In this document: positions 8,790 to 16,560 of the stretch, one piece after another
Numbering within the stretch: position 1 is the stretch's first letter
Layout of the letters: each line of letters starts with the position of its first letter
Origin: a bacterium
GTDB taxonomy: Bacteria > Electryoneota > Electryoneia > Electryoneales > Electryoneaceae
Reading direction: 5' to 3'
Assembly: GCA_028278125.1 (NCBI GenBank)
Contig: JANQEY010000007.1
Coordinates: 1 to 27,087 of the forward strand
DNA length: 27,087 nt
The notes under the pieces: generated by a model
What the model was told of the DNA's origin: nothing
Seen by the model: the letters and a program-made list of their open reading frames with translations, nothing else
Databases searched by the model: none
Translations under genes and position numbers: made by a program

Positions 8790-9718
8790 GCGTTAATTAT
8801 CTTTTCTTTAACCTGTTCAAGGTTACCGGCAATTCGACACCCTGCTGCTTTCAGATGACCGCCACCACCAAATTTCTCGGCTATGGCTGCGACATCTATA
8901 TGATTTGTACTCCGCATCGAGACTTTATATTCATCCTGGTTGATCTCACGCACCAGGCAACTGATAATCACGCCTTTTATCGATGTGATATAGTCAATGA
9001 AACCTTCACTATCCACATTTTTTTCATCCAGCGTGAGATGTGAAAGAATCAGTTTTCCATCATCGTATGACTCCAGCCTCGTCAGGAATTTTCCCAGGGT
9101 TTCTACAACCGTTTGCACGGTTGTGTAATAAACCTTTTCAGCAGCAAGTGCAGGATCGGCACCCTGTTCAATGAGCGCTGCCGCGGAAGCCATCGCCCGC
9201 GAACTTGTATTCGAAAATCTGAATCGACCGGTATCGGTCATGATCCCCACATAAAGCGCCAGTGCTGTTTCCGGATCGGGTTTGATCTCGAAATGTCGGA
9301 ACAACTCCTGCAGCATCTCTGATGTCGCGCTCGCTTCACTTTCAATCCACGCGGCGTCAGCGTCATTTCCATCGCTGGTAACATGATGATCAATGAAGAC
9401 AACCTTCATATGATCATGGATCAAGCTTGCCACATCGCCAATTCTTTGAATTTCACCGGCATCCAGAATGACAATCGTGTCATAAGATCCAAGATTATCT
9501 GCTTCATCAACCGTATGAATTTCTTCAACTCTTGGAAGGAACCGATACCGCTGCGGGACTGGATCATTCAGCGTTGCCACGGCATTTTTGCCCAGCGAAC
9601 GCAATAAATAAGTCATCCCAAGTAGAGAGCCAACCGCGTCACCATCCGGATTGATATGGCTCGTTACCAGGATACTATTCGCAGCGATCAATTCCTTCTG
9701 AACTTCAGGAATCGCCAC
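8759..9718 (-). CDS. nrnA: DHH-family phosphoesterase, NrnA-type oligoribonuclease / pAp phosphatase
   Basis: NrnA-type enzymes degrade 2-5 nucleotide RNA fragments and dephosphorylate 3'-phosphoadenosine 5'-phosphate. That complements PNPase, encoded further along the same operon. The 319-residue protein has all DHH motifs: SHINPDGDAVGS (20-31), VILDAG (83-88), IDHH (109-112) and IMTDTGRF (159-166). The DHHA1 substrate-binding domain ends with GGGGHLKAAG (284-293). The start is a GTG with GAGG about seven bases upstream, and the gene overlaps the rbfA end by 14 bases. A DHH gene between rbfA and truB is a recurrent arrangement outside the enterobacteria. Activity is inferred from family membership. 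Confidence 0.94.
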   Translation of the reverse strand: MAIPEVQKELIAANSILVTSHINPDGDAVGSLLGMTYLLRSLGKNAVATLNDPVPQRYRFLPRVEEIHTVDEADNLGSYDTIVILDAGEIQRIGDVASLIHDHMKVVFIDHHVTSDGNDADAAWIESEASATSEMLQELFRHFEIKPDPETALALYVGIMTDTGRFRFSNTSSRAMASAAALIEQGADPALAAEKVYYTTVQTVVETLGKFLTRLESYDDGKLILSHLTLDEKNVDSEGFIDYITSIKGVIISCLVREINQDEYKVSMRSTNHIDVAAIAEKFGGGGHLKAAGCRIAGNLEQVKEKIINACRESLIAGE

Positions 9719-10097
9719 TAATTTCCTCGTTTTCGGGGGATTGAGAGTTGTGGATTTTGTTCAGCAACTGCTCAATCCGGTCAGCACGTTCCAATGTGTC
9801 ATCCCAGAAAAAGCGAAACTCGGGAAGCTGCCGCATACGTACATTTTGGGCGACATGCTTTCTTAACCTTGGCAGGGAGCGGACAACCGCTCGCTGTATA
9901 TCACTTTCGGCAATTTTTTCAGAATGAATCGAGACGTAAATACCTGCGTGACGAAGGTCATCTGAAACTCTTACTTCATGAACCGAAACTAAAGCACCCT
10001 TCAGGTTCGTTTCAACATTTTGACGAAGATAATCAGCAATATACTTCTGCATCTCCGCCCCAATCCGATGAGCTCTCGTCGATCTCGGAATTTTCAT
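9705..10097 (-). CDS. rbfA: Ribosome-binding factor A
   Basis: RbfA binds the 30S subunit and helps mature the 5' end region of 16S rRNA. The 130-residue protein starts with the family pattern (STRAHRIGAEMQKYIADYL) and continues through VRVSDDLRHAGIYVS and LPRLRKHVAQNVRMRQLPEFRF, followed by DDTLERADRIEQLL, the standard KH-type ending. The ATG at 10097 has no evident SD, and a 64-base gap separates it from ylxP, one of the larger gaps in this operon. It overlaps nrnA by 14 bases. Confidence 0.97.
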   Translation of the reverse strand: MKIPRSTRAHRIGAEMQKYIADYLRQNVETNLKGALVSVHEVRVSDDLRHAGIYVSIHSEKIAESDIQRAVVRSLPRLRKHVAQNVRMRQLPEFRFFWDDTLERADRIEQLLNKIHNSQSPENEEISGDS

Positions 10098-10161
10098 CTA
10101 TATAATTACCGCAATAAATCGCTAAGATAACTAAGCGCTAAATAATTATTAAGCACGAATT

Positions 10162-10449
10162 TTATAACCACTGGATCTGTTCTTCGATTATTTCAGCTCC
10201 AGACTGCTTTCCGGCAATTTCCAATGCCGATTGAAGCCTTTTTTCAGCATGCGCTCGGTCAACACTTATTGTAATGATGCCTAAATGCGCTCGCTGATAC
10301 AGGTCAATATAACCAACTTCAGCAACCGATACGTTCAGTTTTGACCTGATTTTATCTTTTAAAGATCTAATTACCTGTCTTTTGTCCTTCAATGACTGCG
10401 ATGTCGGAATCAGTATATCAAGTTCAAGAAGTCCGATAGCAGGAGACAC
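10162..10449 (-). CDS. ylxP: DUF503 family protein (YlxP-like)
   Basis: This 95-residue protein matches the DUF503/YlxP family, with the typical ILIPTSQSLKDKRQVIRSLKDKI start, NVSVAEVGYIDLYQRAHLGI core, and IIEEQIQWL ending. Family members lie between infB and rbfA in many bacteria, and a role in ribosome assembly is suspected from that context; the biochemical role is not settled. The GTG start shares one base with the infB stop (TAGTG) and has GGAGGA six bases upstream that falls inside the infB end, a textbook coupled arrangement. Confidence 0.92.
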   Translation of the reverse strand: MSPAIGLLELDILIPTSQSLKDKRQVIRSLKDKIRSKLNVSVAEVGYIDLYQRAHLGIITISVDRAHAEKRLQSALEIAGKQSGAEIIEEQIQWL

Positions 10450-13163
10450 TAAATCTCCTCCATCTCAATTTCTCGCTCAACTTCAACCATTTCAATCGCT
10501 TCTATAAAATCACCGACTTTTACGTCATTGAAGTTGTATACCTTGATCCCACACTCAAATCCTTCTTTGACTTCCTTGGCATCGTCCTTGAACCGTCTTA
10601 AGGTTTCTATATCGCCTTCGAAAATCGACTGACCGTCACGAAGTACACGAACCTTATTGTTGCGGTCAATCCTACCATTGACAACATAACAACCGGCAAT
10701 TACACCGATACGGGAAATCTTGAACAGGTCACGAATTTCGGCAGTGCCGACGATCTGCTCTTCGAATTTCCGCCTGTGAAGTCCTTTGATTATATCTTTT
10801 ACTTCCTCGATCAGTTCATAGATAACTCGATAAGCCTGGATGGTTACACCTTCTGCCTGCGCCATCTCGCGTGCTTTGAGGTTCGGATGGATATTAAATC
10901 CGATAATCATCGCGTTTGATGTACTCGCCAGCAGAACATCAGATTCGTTAATCGGCCCTACGTTTCGCGAAATAATCTTAACGTCGACTTCCTTGGTAGA
11001 AAGTCTCATCAGGCTATCGGCAATAGCTTCGACGGAACCGTCAACGTCACCCTTGATGATCAGGCGTAGTTCCCGGTGATCCTGGTCGTCCATGGTAAGA
11101 AGGTCCATCTTGCCGTAACCTTCACGCAGCCTCATCTCCTGTTCACGCATCTGCAGCTGACGTTTTGTTGCGATATCTTTCGCTTCCCGTTCATCTTTAT
11201 AGACCACAAACGGATCACCAACATGAGGTGCTGCTTCAAGACCGGTTATCTCAACTGGTTGACCTGGACGAGCATCTTCACGTTTACGTCCCTGCTCGTC
11301 AAACATCGCACGTACACGTCCGAAATAAGGCCCGGCGACAAATACCTCACCAACATTGAGAGTACCTTTTTGCACCAGTACTGTACATATAGTTCCCCTG
11401 CCCTTGTCGAGACGGGACTCAATAATAACACCCTTGGCGGTTGTATCGGCAACGGCCTTCAATTCCAGCATTTCCGCTGCAATCAGGATATTATCAAGCA
11501 AGTCAGGTATACCTGTTCCCTTTTTGGCTGAGATTTCCGCACACTGGATATCCCCGCCATATTCTTCAACTACCAGGTTTTTATCTGCAAGCTGTCGTTT
11601 TACTTTCTCTGGTTCCGCGCCTTCCTTGTCCATCTTGTTGATCGCGACAACAACCGGAACACCTGCCGCTTTTGCGTGGTCAATTGCTTCAACGGTCTGA
11701 GGCATCACCTGGTCGTCGGCTGCAACAATCAGTACTACAACATCCGTTACCTGTGCACCACGGGCACGCATAGCTGTAAATGCTTCATGACCCGGTGTAT
11801 CAAGGAATGTGATCTTCCTGTCGTTATGAGAAATCTCGTAGGCACCGATATGCTGCGTAATACCACCCGCCTCACCGTCAACAATCTGGCTCTTGCGGAG
11901 GTGATCGAGAAGAGAAGTTTTACCGTGATCGACATGACCCATAATCGTCACAACCGGTGGACGGTCAATCAGTTCGCCCGTTTCTTCAACTTCCTCTTCC
12001 TCTATCTCTTCTTCTGCGACCTGGTCGATAAATTCAACCTTGTAACCGTGTTCCTCAGCCAACAGTTGGATTGTATCACTGTCCAAGCGCTGGTTGATGG
12101 TTACCCGTAATCCCAGCATCAAACATTCTTTGATCAGGTCAGTTACAGGGACATCAATAAGTTGTGCCAGGTCAGTTGTCGAGACAAATTCGGTTATCTT
12201 AATCAGGTTTGAATCTTCATCAATAATACCGACATCAGCTTCAACACGTCTTCTTTTCTTTTTCTTACCGCCGTGATCGTCCATGGCTGCCATTGTCTGC
12301 TTAATGGTAGCCTGTACTTCCTTGATGTCGACTTTTTTCTTTTTACTGCGTTTTCTCTTACGCTTGCCGCCAGCCGCTTCACCGGTTGAAACCCAGCCCC
12401 CAGCTTTTTTCTGGACGCCTTCCATCTGTTCTTCAGCTTTTTGAGGTTTCCTCTTACGCTTGCGTTTGCGCTTTTCCGGTTTTTCTTCTTCAGCGGGCTT
12501 TTCTGCTACAGGTGCTTTATCCGGTTTCGGGGCAGCCTTTTCTTTCTTCTCGACCGGTTTCTGTGGCTTGTAGGCTATAATATCATCATTACTGACTGCG
12601 CCACGAACCGTTGTCCCGTTTTCCTTCACAGCCGTTTTTTCCGGTTCTACGGCCGATTCAGCAACTTCCTCGATGGAAATTTCGGGTATCTTATGGTCTT
12701 TAGGAGTTTCTCTTACAGTAGGTTTCGGAACTTTCTTTGCTTTTTTCTTAGGTTTTTTCTCTTCAATCTCAACCCTATCAACTTCTGCTATTTCCGGTTC
12801 AATTGGAGGTATAATCACCTCACCCGGTTCAAGATGTCGAACAGAAGGCGTTGGTTTTGCTGGAGCCGAGACTGTTTCTTCTTCTTTGCTCTTCAGGATT
12901 TCCTGTAAATCTGCATTCCGCTGCGCTTGTGCTTGACGTTCCTTTTCCTCGCTCTCATGCCGTGAGATTTCTTCCTGCATTTCTGCCCAACGATCAGGCG
13001 CGAATTTGCGGAGCAATCCCTCGTAGATGTCATCCGGAATTGGCGTCATCTGCTTCTTGGTAACCTCAAACTCCTGGCTTTCCAACTCTTCAGTCAGTGT
13101 AGATGTTGCCAGGTTTAATTCTTTAGCTACCTGGAATAACTTGCGGACTTTTTTTGCCGCCAA
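10449..13163 (-). CDS. infB: Translation initiation factor IF-2
   Basis: IF-2 is the GTPase that brings initiator fMet-tRNA to the 30S subunit and promotes subunit joining. The 904-residue protein has an IF2_N domain (about 4-54), a long charged linker (60-310) with three Lys/Arg clusters, a second IF2_N-like domain (about 320-380), and the G domain. G motifs are GHVDHGKT (409-416), GGIT (433-436), DTPG (455-458), NKMD (509-512) and SAKKG (545-549). Domains II to IV follow. The start is TTG at 13163, strongly supported by AGGAGG six bases upstream. It follows nusA after 26 bases, with its SD inside that gap. The ylxR/ylxQ pair found between nusA and infB in Firmicutes is absent. Confidence 0.98.
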   Translation of the reverse strand: MAAKKVRKLFQVAKELNLATSTLTEELESQEFEVTKKQMTPIPDDIYEGLLRKFAPDRWAEMQEEISRHESEEKERQAQAQRNADLQEILKSKEEETVSAPAKPTPSVRHLEPGEVIIPPIEPEIAEVDRVEIEEKKPKKKAKKVPKPTVRETPKDHKIPEISIEEVAESAVEPEKTAVKENGTTVRGAVSNDDIIAYKPQKPVEKKEKAAPKPDKAPVAEKPAEEEKPEKRKRKRKRKPQKAEEQMEGVQKKAGGWVSTGEAAGGKRKRKRSKKKKVDIKEVQATIKQTMAAMDDHGGKKKKRRRVEADVGIIDEDSNLIKITEFVSTTDLAQLIDVPVTDLIKECLMLGLRVTINQRLDSDTIQLLAEEHGYKVEFIDQVAEEEIEEEEVEETGELIDRPPVVTIMGHVDHGKTSLLDHLRKSQIVDGEAGGITQHIGAYEISHNDRKITFLDTPGHEAFTAMRARGAQVTDVVVLIVAADDQVMPQTVEAIDHAKAAGVPVVVAINKMDKEGAEPEKVKRQLADKNLVVEEYGGDIQCAEISAKKGTGIPDLLDNILIAAEMLELKAVADTTAKGVIIESRLDKGRGTICTVLVQKGTLNVGEVFVAGPYFGRVRAMFDEQGRKREDARPGQPVEITGLEAAPHVGDPFVVYKDEREAKDIATKRQLQMREQEMRLREGYGKMDLLTMDDQDHRELRLIIKGDVDGSVEAIADSLMRLSTKEVDVKIISRNVGPINESDVLLASTSNAMIIGFNIHPNLKAREMAQAEGVTIQAYRVIYELIEEVKDIIKGLHRRKFEEQIVGTAEIRDLFKISRIGVIAGCYVVNGRIDRNNKVRVLRDGQSIFEGDIETLRRFKDDAKEVKEGFECGIKVYNFNDVKVGDFIEAIEMVEVEREIEMEEI

Positions 13164-13189
13164 AAGCTTCCTCCTGATTTCAATAGAGG

Positions 13190-14416
13190 TTATTCAAAAT
13201 AAGCACTAAGCGTATCCAGAACCTTCTTACCGGTTTTTTCACCAATTCCCGGTATACCGGTCAATCCATCAAGGCCGATATCCAGGATCTCATCAGCTGT
13301 TGAGAATCCGGCAGCGATAAGCTTCTCTCGCATAGCATCACTTAAATCTTCAACTTCTGTCAATGCCAGTTCTTCGGTATAATAATCACTCTCTTTTACC
13401 GGTTCAATTTGCAGACCTGTAATTTCACAGGCTAGCCTGATATTCTGACCGCGACGCCCGATCGCCATCGAAATCTGGTCATCGGGGATAATCACGGTAA
13501 CACGATCTTCCGGATCGTGGAAAATAATATCTATCGGGATAACCGGGGCCAAAGAACGCCTGACAAGTAATTCTCTCTCGTTTGTCCAGTGAATAATATC
13601 AATTTTTTCATTGTTCAATTCACGGACAATTGCCTGGATCCGGACACCCTTCATACCAACACAGGCGCCGACGGGGTCGATCCGGTGGTCATTTGAAATA
13701 ACCGCGATCTTGGTCCGGTCACCCGCTTCCCTGGCAATAGATTTGATCTCTACGATGGAGTCAAATATTTCGGGAACTTCCAGTTCAAACAGACGAATAA
13801 CAAATTTGGGGCTTTTCCTTGAAACGACAATTTCAGGATCCCTGTTTGTTTCTTTTACCGCAGAGATAATAGCTTTAACAGATTGTCCGCGGCGGTATCT
13901 TTCATTGTAAACCTGTTCATTCTGAGGCATCACAACTTCGGTTTTATCAACATTGATCCTCAGCTCATACTTATTGATTTGATGAATGTCACCGATCACG
14001 ATTTCACCGATACGTTCCGAAAATTCGTCAAACAGGTTCCTTTTCTCTATCTCTTTTATTTTCTGAATTAGATTCTGTTTAGCTGAAATTACCAGCCTGC
14101 GACCAAATGTTTTATAGTCGATTACCTCAACAAACTCATCCCCGACTTCCAGGTCCTCGTCGGTTTCAAGCGCCTTACTGATTTCAATCTGAGTTGACTC
14201 GTCTTCCACTTCTCCATCATCGACAACCTCTTTTTCCGCGTAAATTTCAATATCACCTTTGTCGATATTAAAAATCACGGAGAAATTCTCACTCTGACCG
14301 TATTTCTTTTCAATTGCTTTAAGAAACACGGACTCGATGATATCCTGGAAAGTCTCGCGGTCAATATTCTTATCTCGGATGATCTGCGAGATCGCTTCAA
14401 CAACCGCTTGATTCAT
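13190..14416 (-). CDS. nusA: Transcription termination/antitermination factor NusA
   Basis: NusA binds RNA polymerase and nascent RNA and modulates pausing, termination and antitermination. The 408-residue product has the N-terminal polymerase-binding domain (EAISQIIRDKNIDRETF), an S1 domain (around VGDEFVEVIDYKTFGRRLVIS through VVMPQNEQVYNERY), and two KH domains that include RIDPVGACVGMKGVRIQ and the second KH loop AIGRRGQNIRLA. A C-terminal helix-hairpin-helix (LTGIPGIGEKTGKKVL) ends it; acidic repeats of the proteobacterial type are missing. I chose the ATG at 14416 because it matches the family start (MNxxxxEAI) and has GGAG nine bases upstream. An ATG five codons earlier (14431) lacks a good SD. 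It lies 83 bases downstream of rimP. Confidence 0.97.
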   Translation of the reverse strand: MNQAVVEAISQIIRDKNIDRETFQDIIESVFLKAIEKKYGQSENFSVIFNIDKGDIEIYAEKEVVDDGEVEDESTQIEISKALETDEDLEVGDEFVEVIDYKTFGRRLVISAKQNLIQKIKEIEKRNLFDEFSERIGEIVIGDIHQINKYELRINVDKTEVVMPQNEQVYNERYRRGQSVKAIISAVKETNRDPEIVVSRKSPKFVIRLFELEVPEIFDSIVEIKSIAREAGDRTKIAVISNDHRIDPVGACVGMKGVRIQAIVRELNNEKIDIIHWTNERELLVRRSLAPVIPIDIIFHDPEDRVTVIIPDDQISMAIGRRGQNIRLACEITGLQIEPVKESDYYTEELALTEVEDLSDAMREKLIAAGFSTADEILDIGLDGLTGIPGIGEKTGKKVLDTLSAYFE

Positions 14417-14499
14417 CCCCTTTAACTCCATTCCGGTCTAGGTTTGACCAACATACCGTATTACACGGCACCTAAAAATCTATCTAAAAACAACAATAC

Positions 14500-14955
14500 C
14501 TACCACATCGGCGCTACAAAGGCATTTTCAATTACGGACATTGAAACCTGGCCTTCATTTTCAAATATCAAGTTTTCTGCATCGGTTTCCAGCAGCTTCA
14601 TGGTTTTAGTGACAGTCTTTTCACCATCTGCTGTTTTTATCCGGAAAGTTACCTTCAGCAACCTTCCGATATTTTTTTTGAACTGCCATTCCTCCTCCAG
14701 CGGCCAGTCCAGCCCCGGCGAGGTAATATCCAACGCATACTGCCGTGGAATATCACCGGCAGAATCCAGCACGTCTTCAAACGCTCTGGACCAGGAAGCG
14801 CATTCATCAAGCAGAATACTTCTTTCTCTATGGTCCAGTGTGACAGTGATTTTCAAACGTCCACTGCTGCCCTGCAGCTTTATATCCATCAATACCAGGC
14901 CACTGTCGTTTAACAATGGCTGGATTAATTCTCGAATGCGTTGCGAAGTAACCAC
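14500..14955 (-). CDS. rimP: Ribosome maturation factor RimP
   Basis: RimP binds free 30S subunits and supports late maturation. The 151-residue protein shows an N-terminal alpha/beta domain with LMDIKLQGSSGRLKITV and LDECASWSRAFEDVLD, then the family hallmark YALDITSPGLDWPL and a C-terminal SH3-like domain (KKNIGRLLKVTF). The start codon is GTG, with a weak GGA about eight bases upstream. It lies 103 bases downstream of the TPR gene. That gap contains a strong hairpin, so separate control of rimP onward is possible. rimP followed by nusA and infB is conserved across most bacteria. Confidence 0.95.
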   Translation of the reverse strand: MVTSQRIRELIQPLLNDSGLVLMDIKLQGSSGRLKITVTLDHRERSILLDECASWSRAFEDVLDSAGDIPRQYALDITSPGLDWPLEEEWQFKKNIGRLLKVTFRIKTADGEKTVTKTMKLLETDAENLIFENEGQVSMSVIENAFVAPMW

Positions 14956-14976
14956 TTGCTATATCCATCTAACACA

Positions 14977-15000
14977 AAGAGTGGGTATCTACCCACTCTT
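14977..15000 (-). repeat. Perfect hairpin in the rimP leader
   Basis: An 11-bp perfect stem (14977-14987 with 14990-15000) around a 2-base centre lies 22 bases upstream of the rimP start. On the minus strand it is followed by TGTGTTAG, which is only partly T-rich, so it is at best a weak terminator. It could be an attenuator or a processing site separating the TPR gene from rimP-nusA-infB. Function is inferred. Confidence 0.45.
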
Positions 15001-15058
15001 CTCAGCCACTGAAGTTACGATCTTAAAGTCCTAAGAGTCAAGTATAAAAGATCGTTTT

Positions 15059-15745
15059 CTACCCTTCGAGCGTTAATTCAAGCCTTGCCAGTTCTCGCTC
15101 TACTTCCCGGGTCAAATTAAATTCCGGGTAATCTTCGACAATCGATTTATAGAGCGTTATCGCCTTGCCAGTATTGTCTGCTAACTTCCAGCATCGTGCG
15201 GCAGAATAAAGAGCGTATGGTTTCAAATGTCCGAACGAATCTTTATTAGCTAATATTTCATAAGTATTTGCGGCTTCTTCATATCTTTCCAGGTTTTCAA
15301 GCACAGCCGCTTTACCGTTTATGGCACCCACGTTAAGCATAAATTCACTGCCATAGCGCTTTTCAAATTTGGTAAAGAGTTCGAGTGCCTGCTCATATTC
15401 TTCATTAGCCATTTTGATTTCTGCCAGGCTGAACAGAGCATCCGCGCCTCCCTTGGTACCCCTGTAGCGTTCGGAAGCTTCATCGAGCATATTTAACGCT
15501 AAATCCTGTCGATCCTCTGCGAGAAGCTGCCTAGCTTGTGACAAAGCTACTTGTGCTTCTTCATTGGATGACTGCTTCATGTTGCGGAAGATCAATACAG
15601 CGAAGACCGCTATAACAATAACAGCCACACCAATAATAAGGGGACGCCCATACACCGGCGCCATCTCCTCTGCCGCGGAAATTGCTTTCATCAGGGGATC
15701 CTGACGAAGCTCCTTTTTGGTTATTCTCTTTTGCGCACGTGCCAT
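15059..15745 (-). CDS. Membrane-anchored tetratricopeptide-repeat protein (YfgM-like)
   Basis: This 228-residue protein has a short basic cytoplasmic N-terminus, one transmembrane helix (about 35-53, RPLIIGVAVIVIAVFAVLIF), and then a run of helical TPR-like repeats to the end (for example ALNMLDEASERYRGTKGGADALFSLAE-type units and YEEAANTYEILANKD). The layout resembles YfgM/TPR_21 proteins, which associate with the Sec translocon and periplasmic chaperones; assigning that role here is inference. The ATG at 15745 has no clear SD. It is the first gene of the minus-strand operon, downstream of a plausible promoter (15807-15835), and is probably transcribed with or ahead of rimP. No enzymatic motif is visible. 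Confidence 0.8.
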   Translation of the reverse strand: MARAQKRITKKELRQDPLMKAISAAEEMAPVYGRPLIIGVAVIVIAVFAVLIFRNMKQSSNEEAQVALSQARQLLAEDRQDLALNMLDEASERYRGTKGGADALFSLAEIKMANEEYEQALELFTKFEKRYGSEFMLNVGAINGKAAVLENLERYEEAANTYEILANKDSFGHLKPYALYSAARCWKLADNTGKAITLYKSIVEDYPEFNLTREVERELARLELTLEG

Positions 15746-16082
15746 AATATTTACCGGTTAATCTCTTGATTCACAAAAAATCGGCCGCTTTCAGCCGAAA
15801 CGGCAAAATGTACTATTTTGATTACCTTCAGACAAGTAAAAGTTTCGCCATAGCCTCTGTTATAATAACTCGGTATCTGTTTTTTAATACCCGTTCAGGG
15901 ATAGATGTTCTCAATGGTTTAAAATAGAGCTCATTAATAACCCAGATATAGAAATCAGCTTATCTATAACTTATATTTCCACACGATTAAGCCGTTTTTG
16001 GATATTAGGAATTCAAGATAATCTGCAAAAATTTCATTTTGCTCTTGAAGTTAGTAAAACATTGCTTTAGCTTATTATTATC
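15746..16082. other. Divergent intergenic region between TPR gene and secreted FN3-like gene
   Basis: This 337-base gene-free stretch separates divergent transcription units. It holds the minus-strand promoter and GC-rich leader hairpin described separately. A plus-strand TATAAT at 15861-15866 lacks a matching -35. No convincing promoter or SD was found for the plus-strand gene starting at 16083, although GATAAT near 16015-16021 could be a -10. No RNA gene or repeat is recognised. Confidence 0.5.
15807..15835 (-). promoter_or_regulatory. Putative promoter of the TPR-rimP-nusA-infB operon
   Basis: On the minus strand, TTGTCT (15830-15835) and TACATT (15807-15812) are 17 bases apart. Each box matches the sigma70 consensus at four of six positions. 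The predicted start near 15800 gives a leader of roughly 55 bases before the TPR gene. That leader contains a GC-rich hairpin followed by six T residues. Location and spacing make it the best candidate for driving the whole operon. Confidence 0.5.
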
Positions 16083-16487
16083 ATGAAACGATCTGTAATA
16101 CTCATTCTGACAATTTCTCTGCTACTCATCCTGGGCAATGCTTTTGCCGGGCATATGCTCTCCTTTACGATTACCCATTTCGGAAACCATCCGCACCTTA
16201 AGTGGGTTATGGATAACGAGGATAATGTAGTCAGTTACCATGTTGAACGTTCATACGACGGTGTTCAATTCTTCGATACCGAGTACGAAAATCATGTACT
16301 TGGCGCTCCGAATTTGACCTATGAATGGATCGACAGGACTGCCTTTAAGCAGGGAACAAGATTTTATTACCGTGTACGAGTTGAAAATATTGACGGTACA
16401 CACTGGCACAGCCAGGTAAACTCAATTGAAATCGATAACAACGGAATTCAGCAGACTTGGGGAAGTCTTAAAGCTCTGTTCCGTTAG
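16083..16487 (+). CDS. Small secreted fibronectin type III-like protein
   Basis: This 134-residue protein starts with a clear Sec signal peptide: basic KR, a hydrophobic core (VILILTISLLLILG) and a likely cleavage after NAFA at residue 22. The mature part is about 112 residues with the look of a single fibronectin III/Ig-like beta-sandwich, as in VVSYHVERSYDGVQFFDTEY and FYYRVRVENIDGTH. It has no cysteine, no lipobox, no enzymatic motif and no sorting domain, so it is probably periplasmic or released. No SD precedes the ATG, unlike many minus-strand genes here. A strong terminator follows 29 bases after the stop, so it is probably a single-gene transcript. I do not recognise a named family or function. 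Confidence 0.75.
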   Translation: MKRSVILILTISLLLILGNAFAGHMLSFTITHFGNHPHLKWVMDNEDNVVSYHVERSYDGVQFFDTEYENHVLGAPNLTYEWIDRTAFKQGTRFYYRVRVENIDGTHWHSQVNSIEIDNNGIQQTWGSLKALFR

Positions 16488-16516
16488 AATCATAAAGTTT
16501 CTGTGTGGTTGCGAAT

Positions 16517-16541
16517 ATGCCGCCTGAGGGCGGCATTTTTT
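16517..16541 (+). terminator. Intrinsic terminator between the FN3-like gene and miaA
   Basis: An 8-bp GC-rich stem (16517-16524 with 16529-16536) has loop TGAG and is followed by a T-run through 16541. It ends the small secreted-protein transcript. It sits only 19 bases before the miaA ATG, leaving no room for a normal promoter in between. Confidence 0.88.
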
Positions 16542-16560
16542 ATATCAAAATTTGACTGAT

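Noticed and set aside
11076..11531. A 151-codon open frame on the plus strand inside infB
   Set aside because: It lies fully antisense to the conserved IF-2 GTPase and later domains, with low-complexity Phe/Leu/His-rich translation and no family features; a shadow of the real gene.
12441..12936. Phe/Arg-rich plus-strand frames opposite the IF-2 linker
   Set aside because: They are the complement of Lys/Glu/Pro-rich codons in infB and show no SD or domain.
15861..15866. TATAAT on the plus strand as promoter of the secreted FN3-like gene
   Set aside because: No recognisable -35 lies at 16-18 bases, and it would give a leader of over 200 bases.
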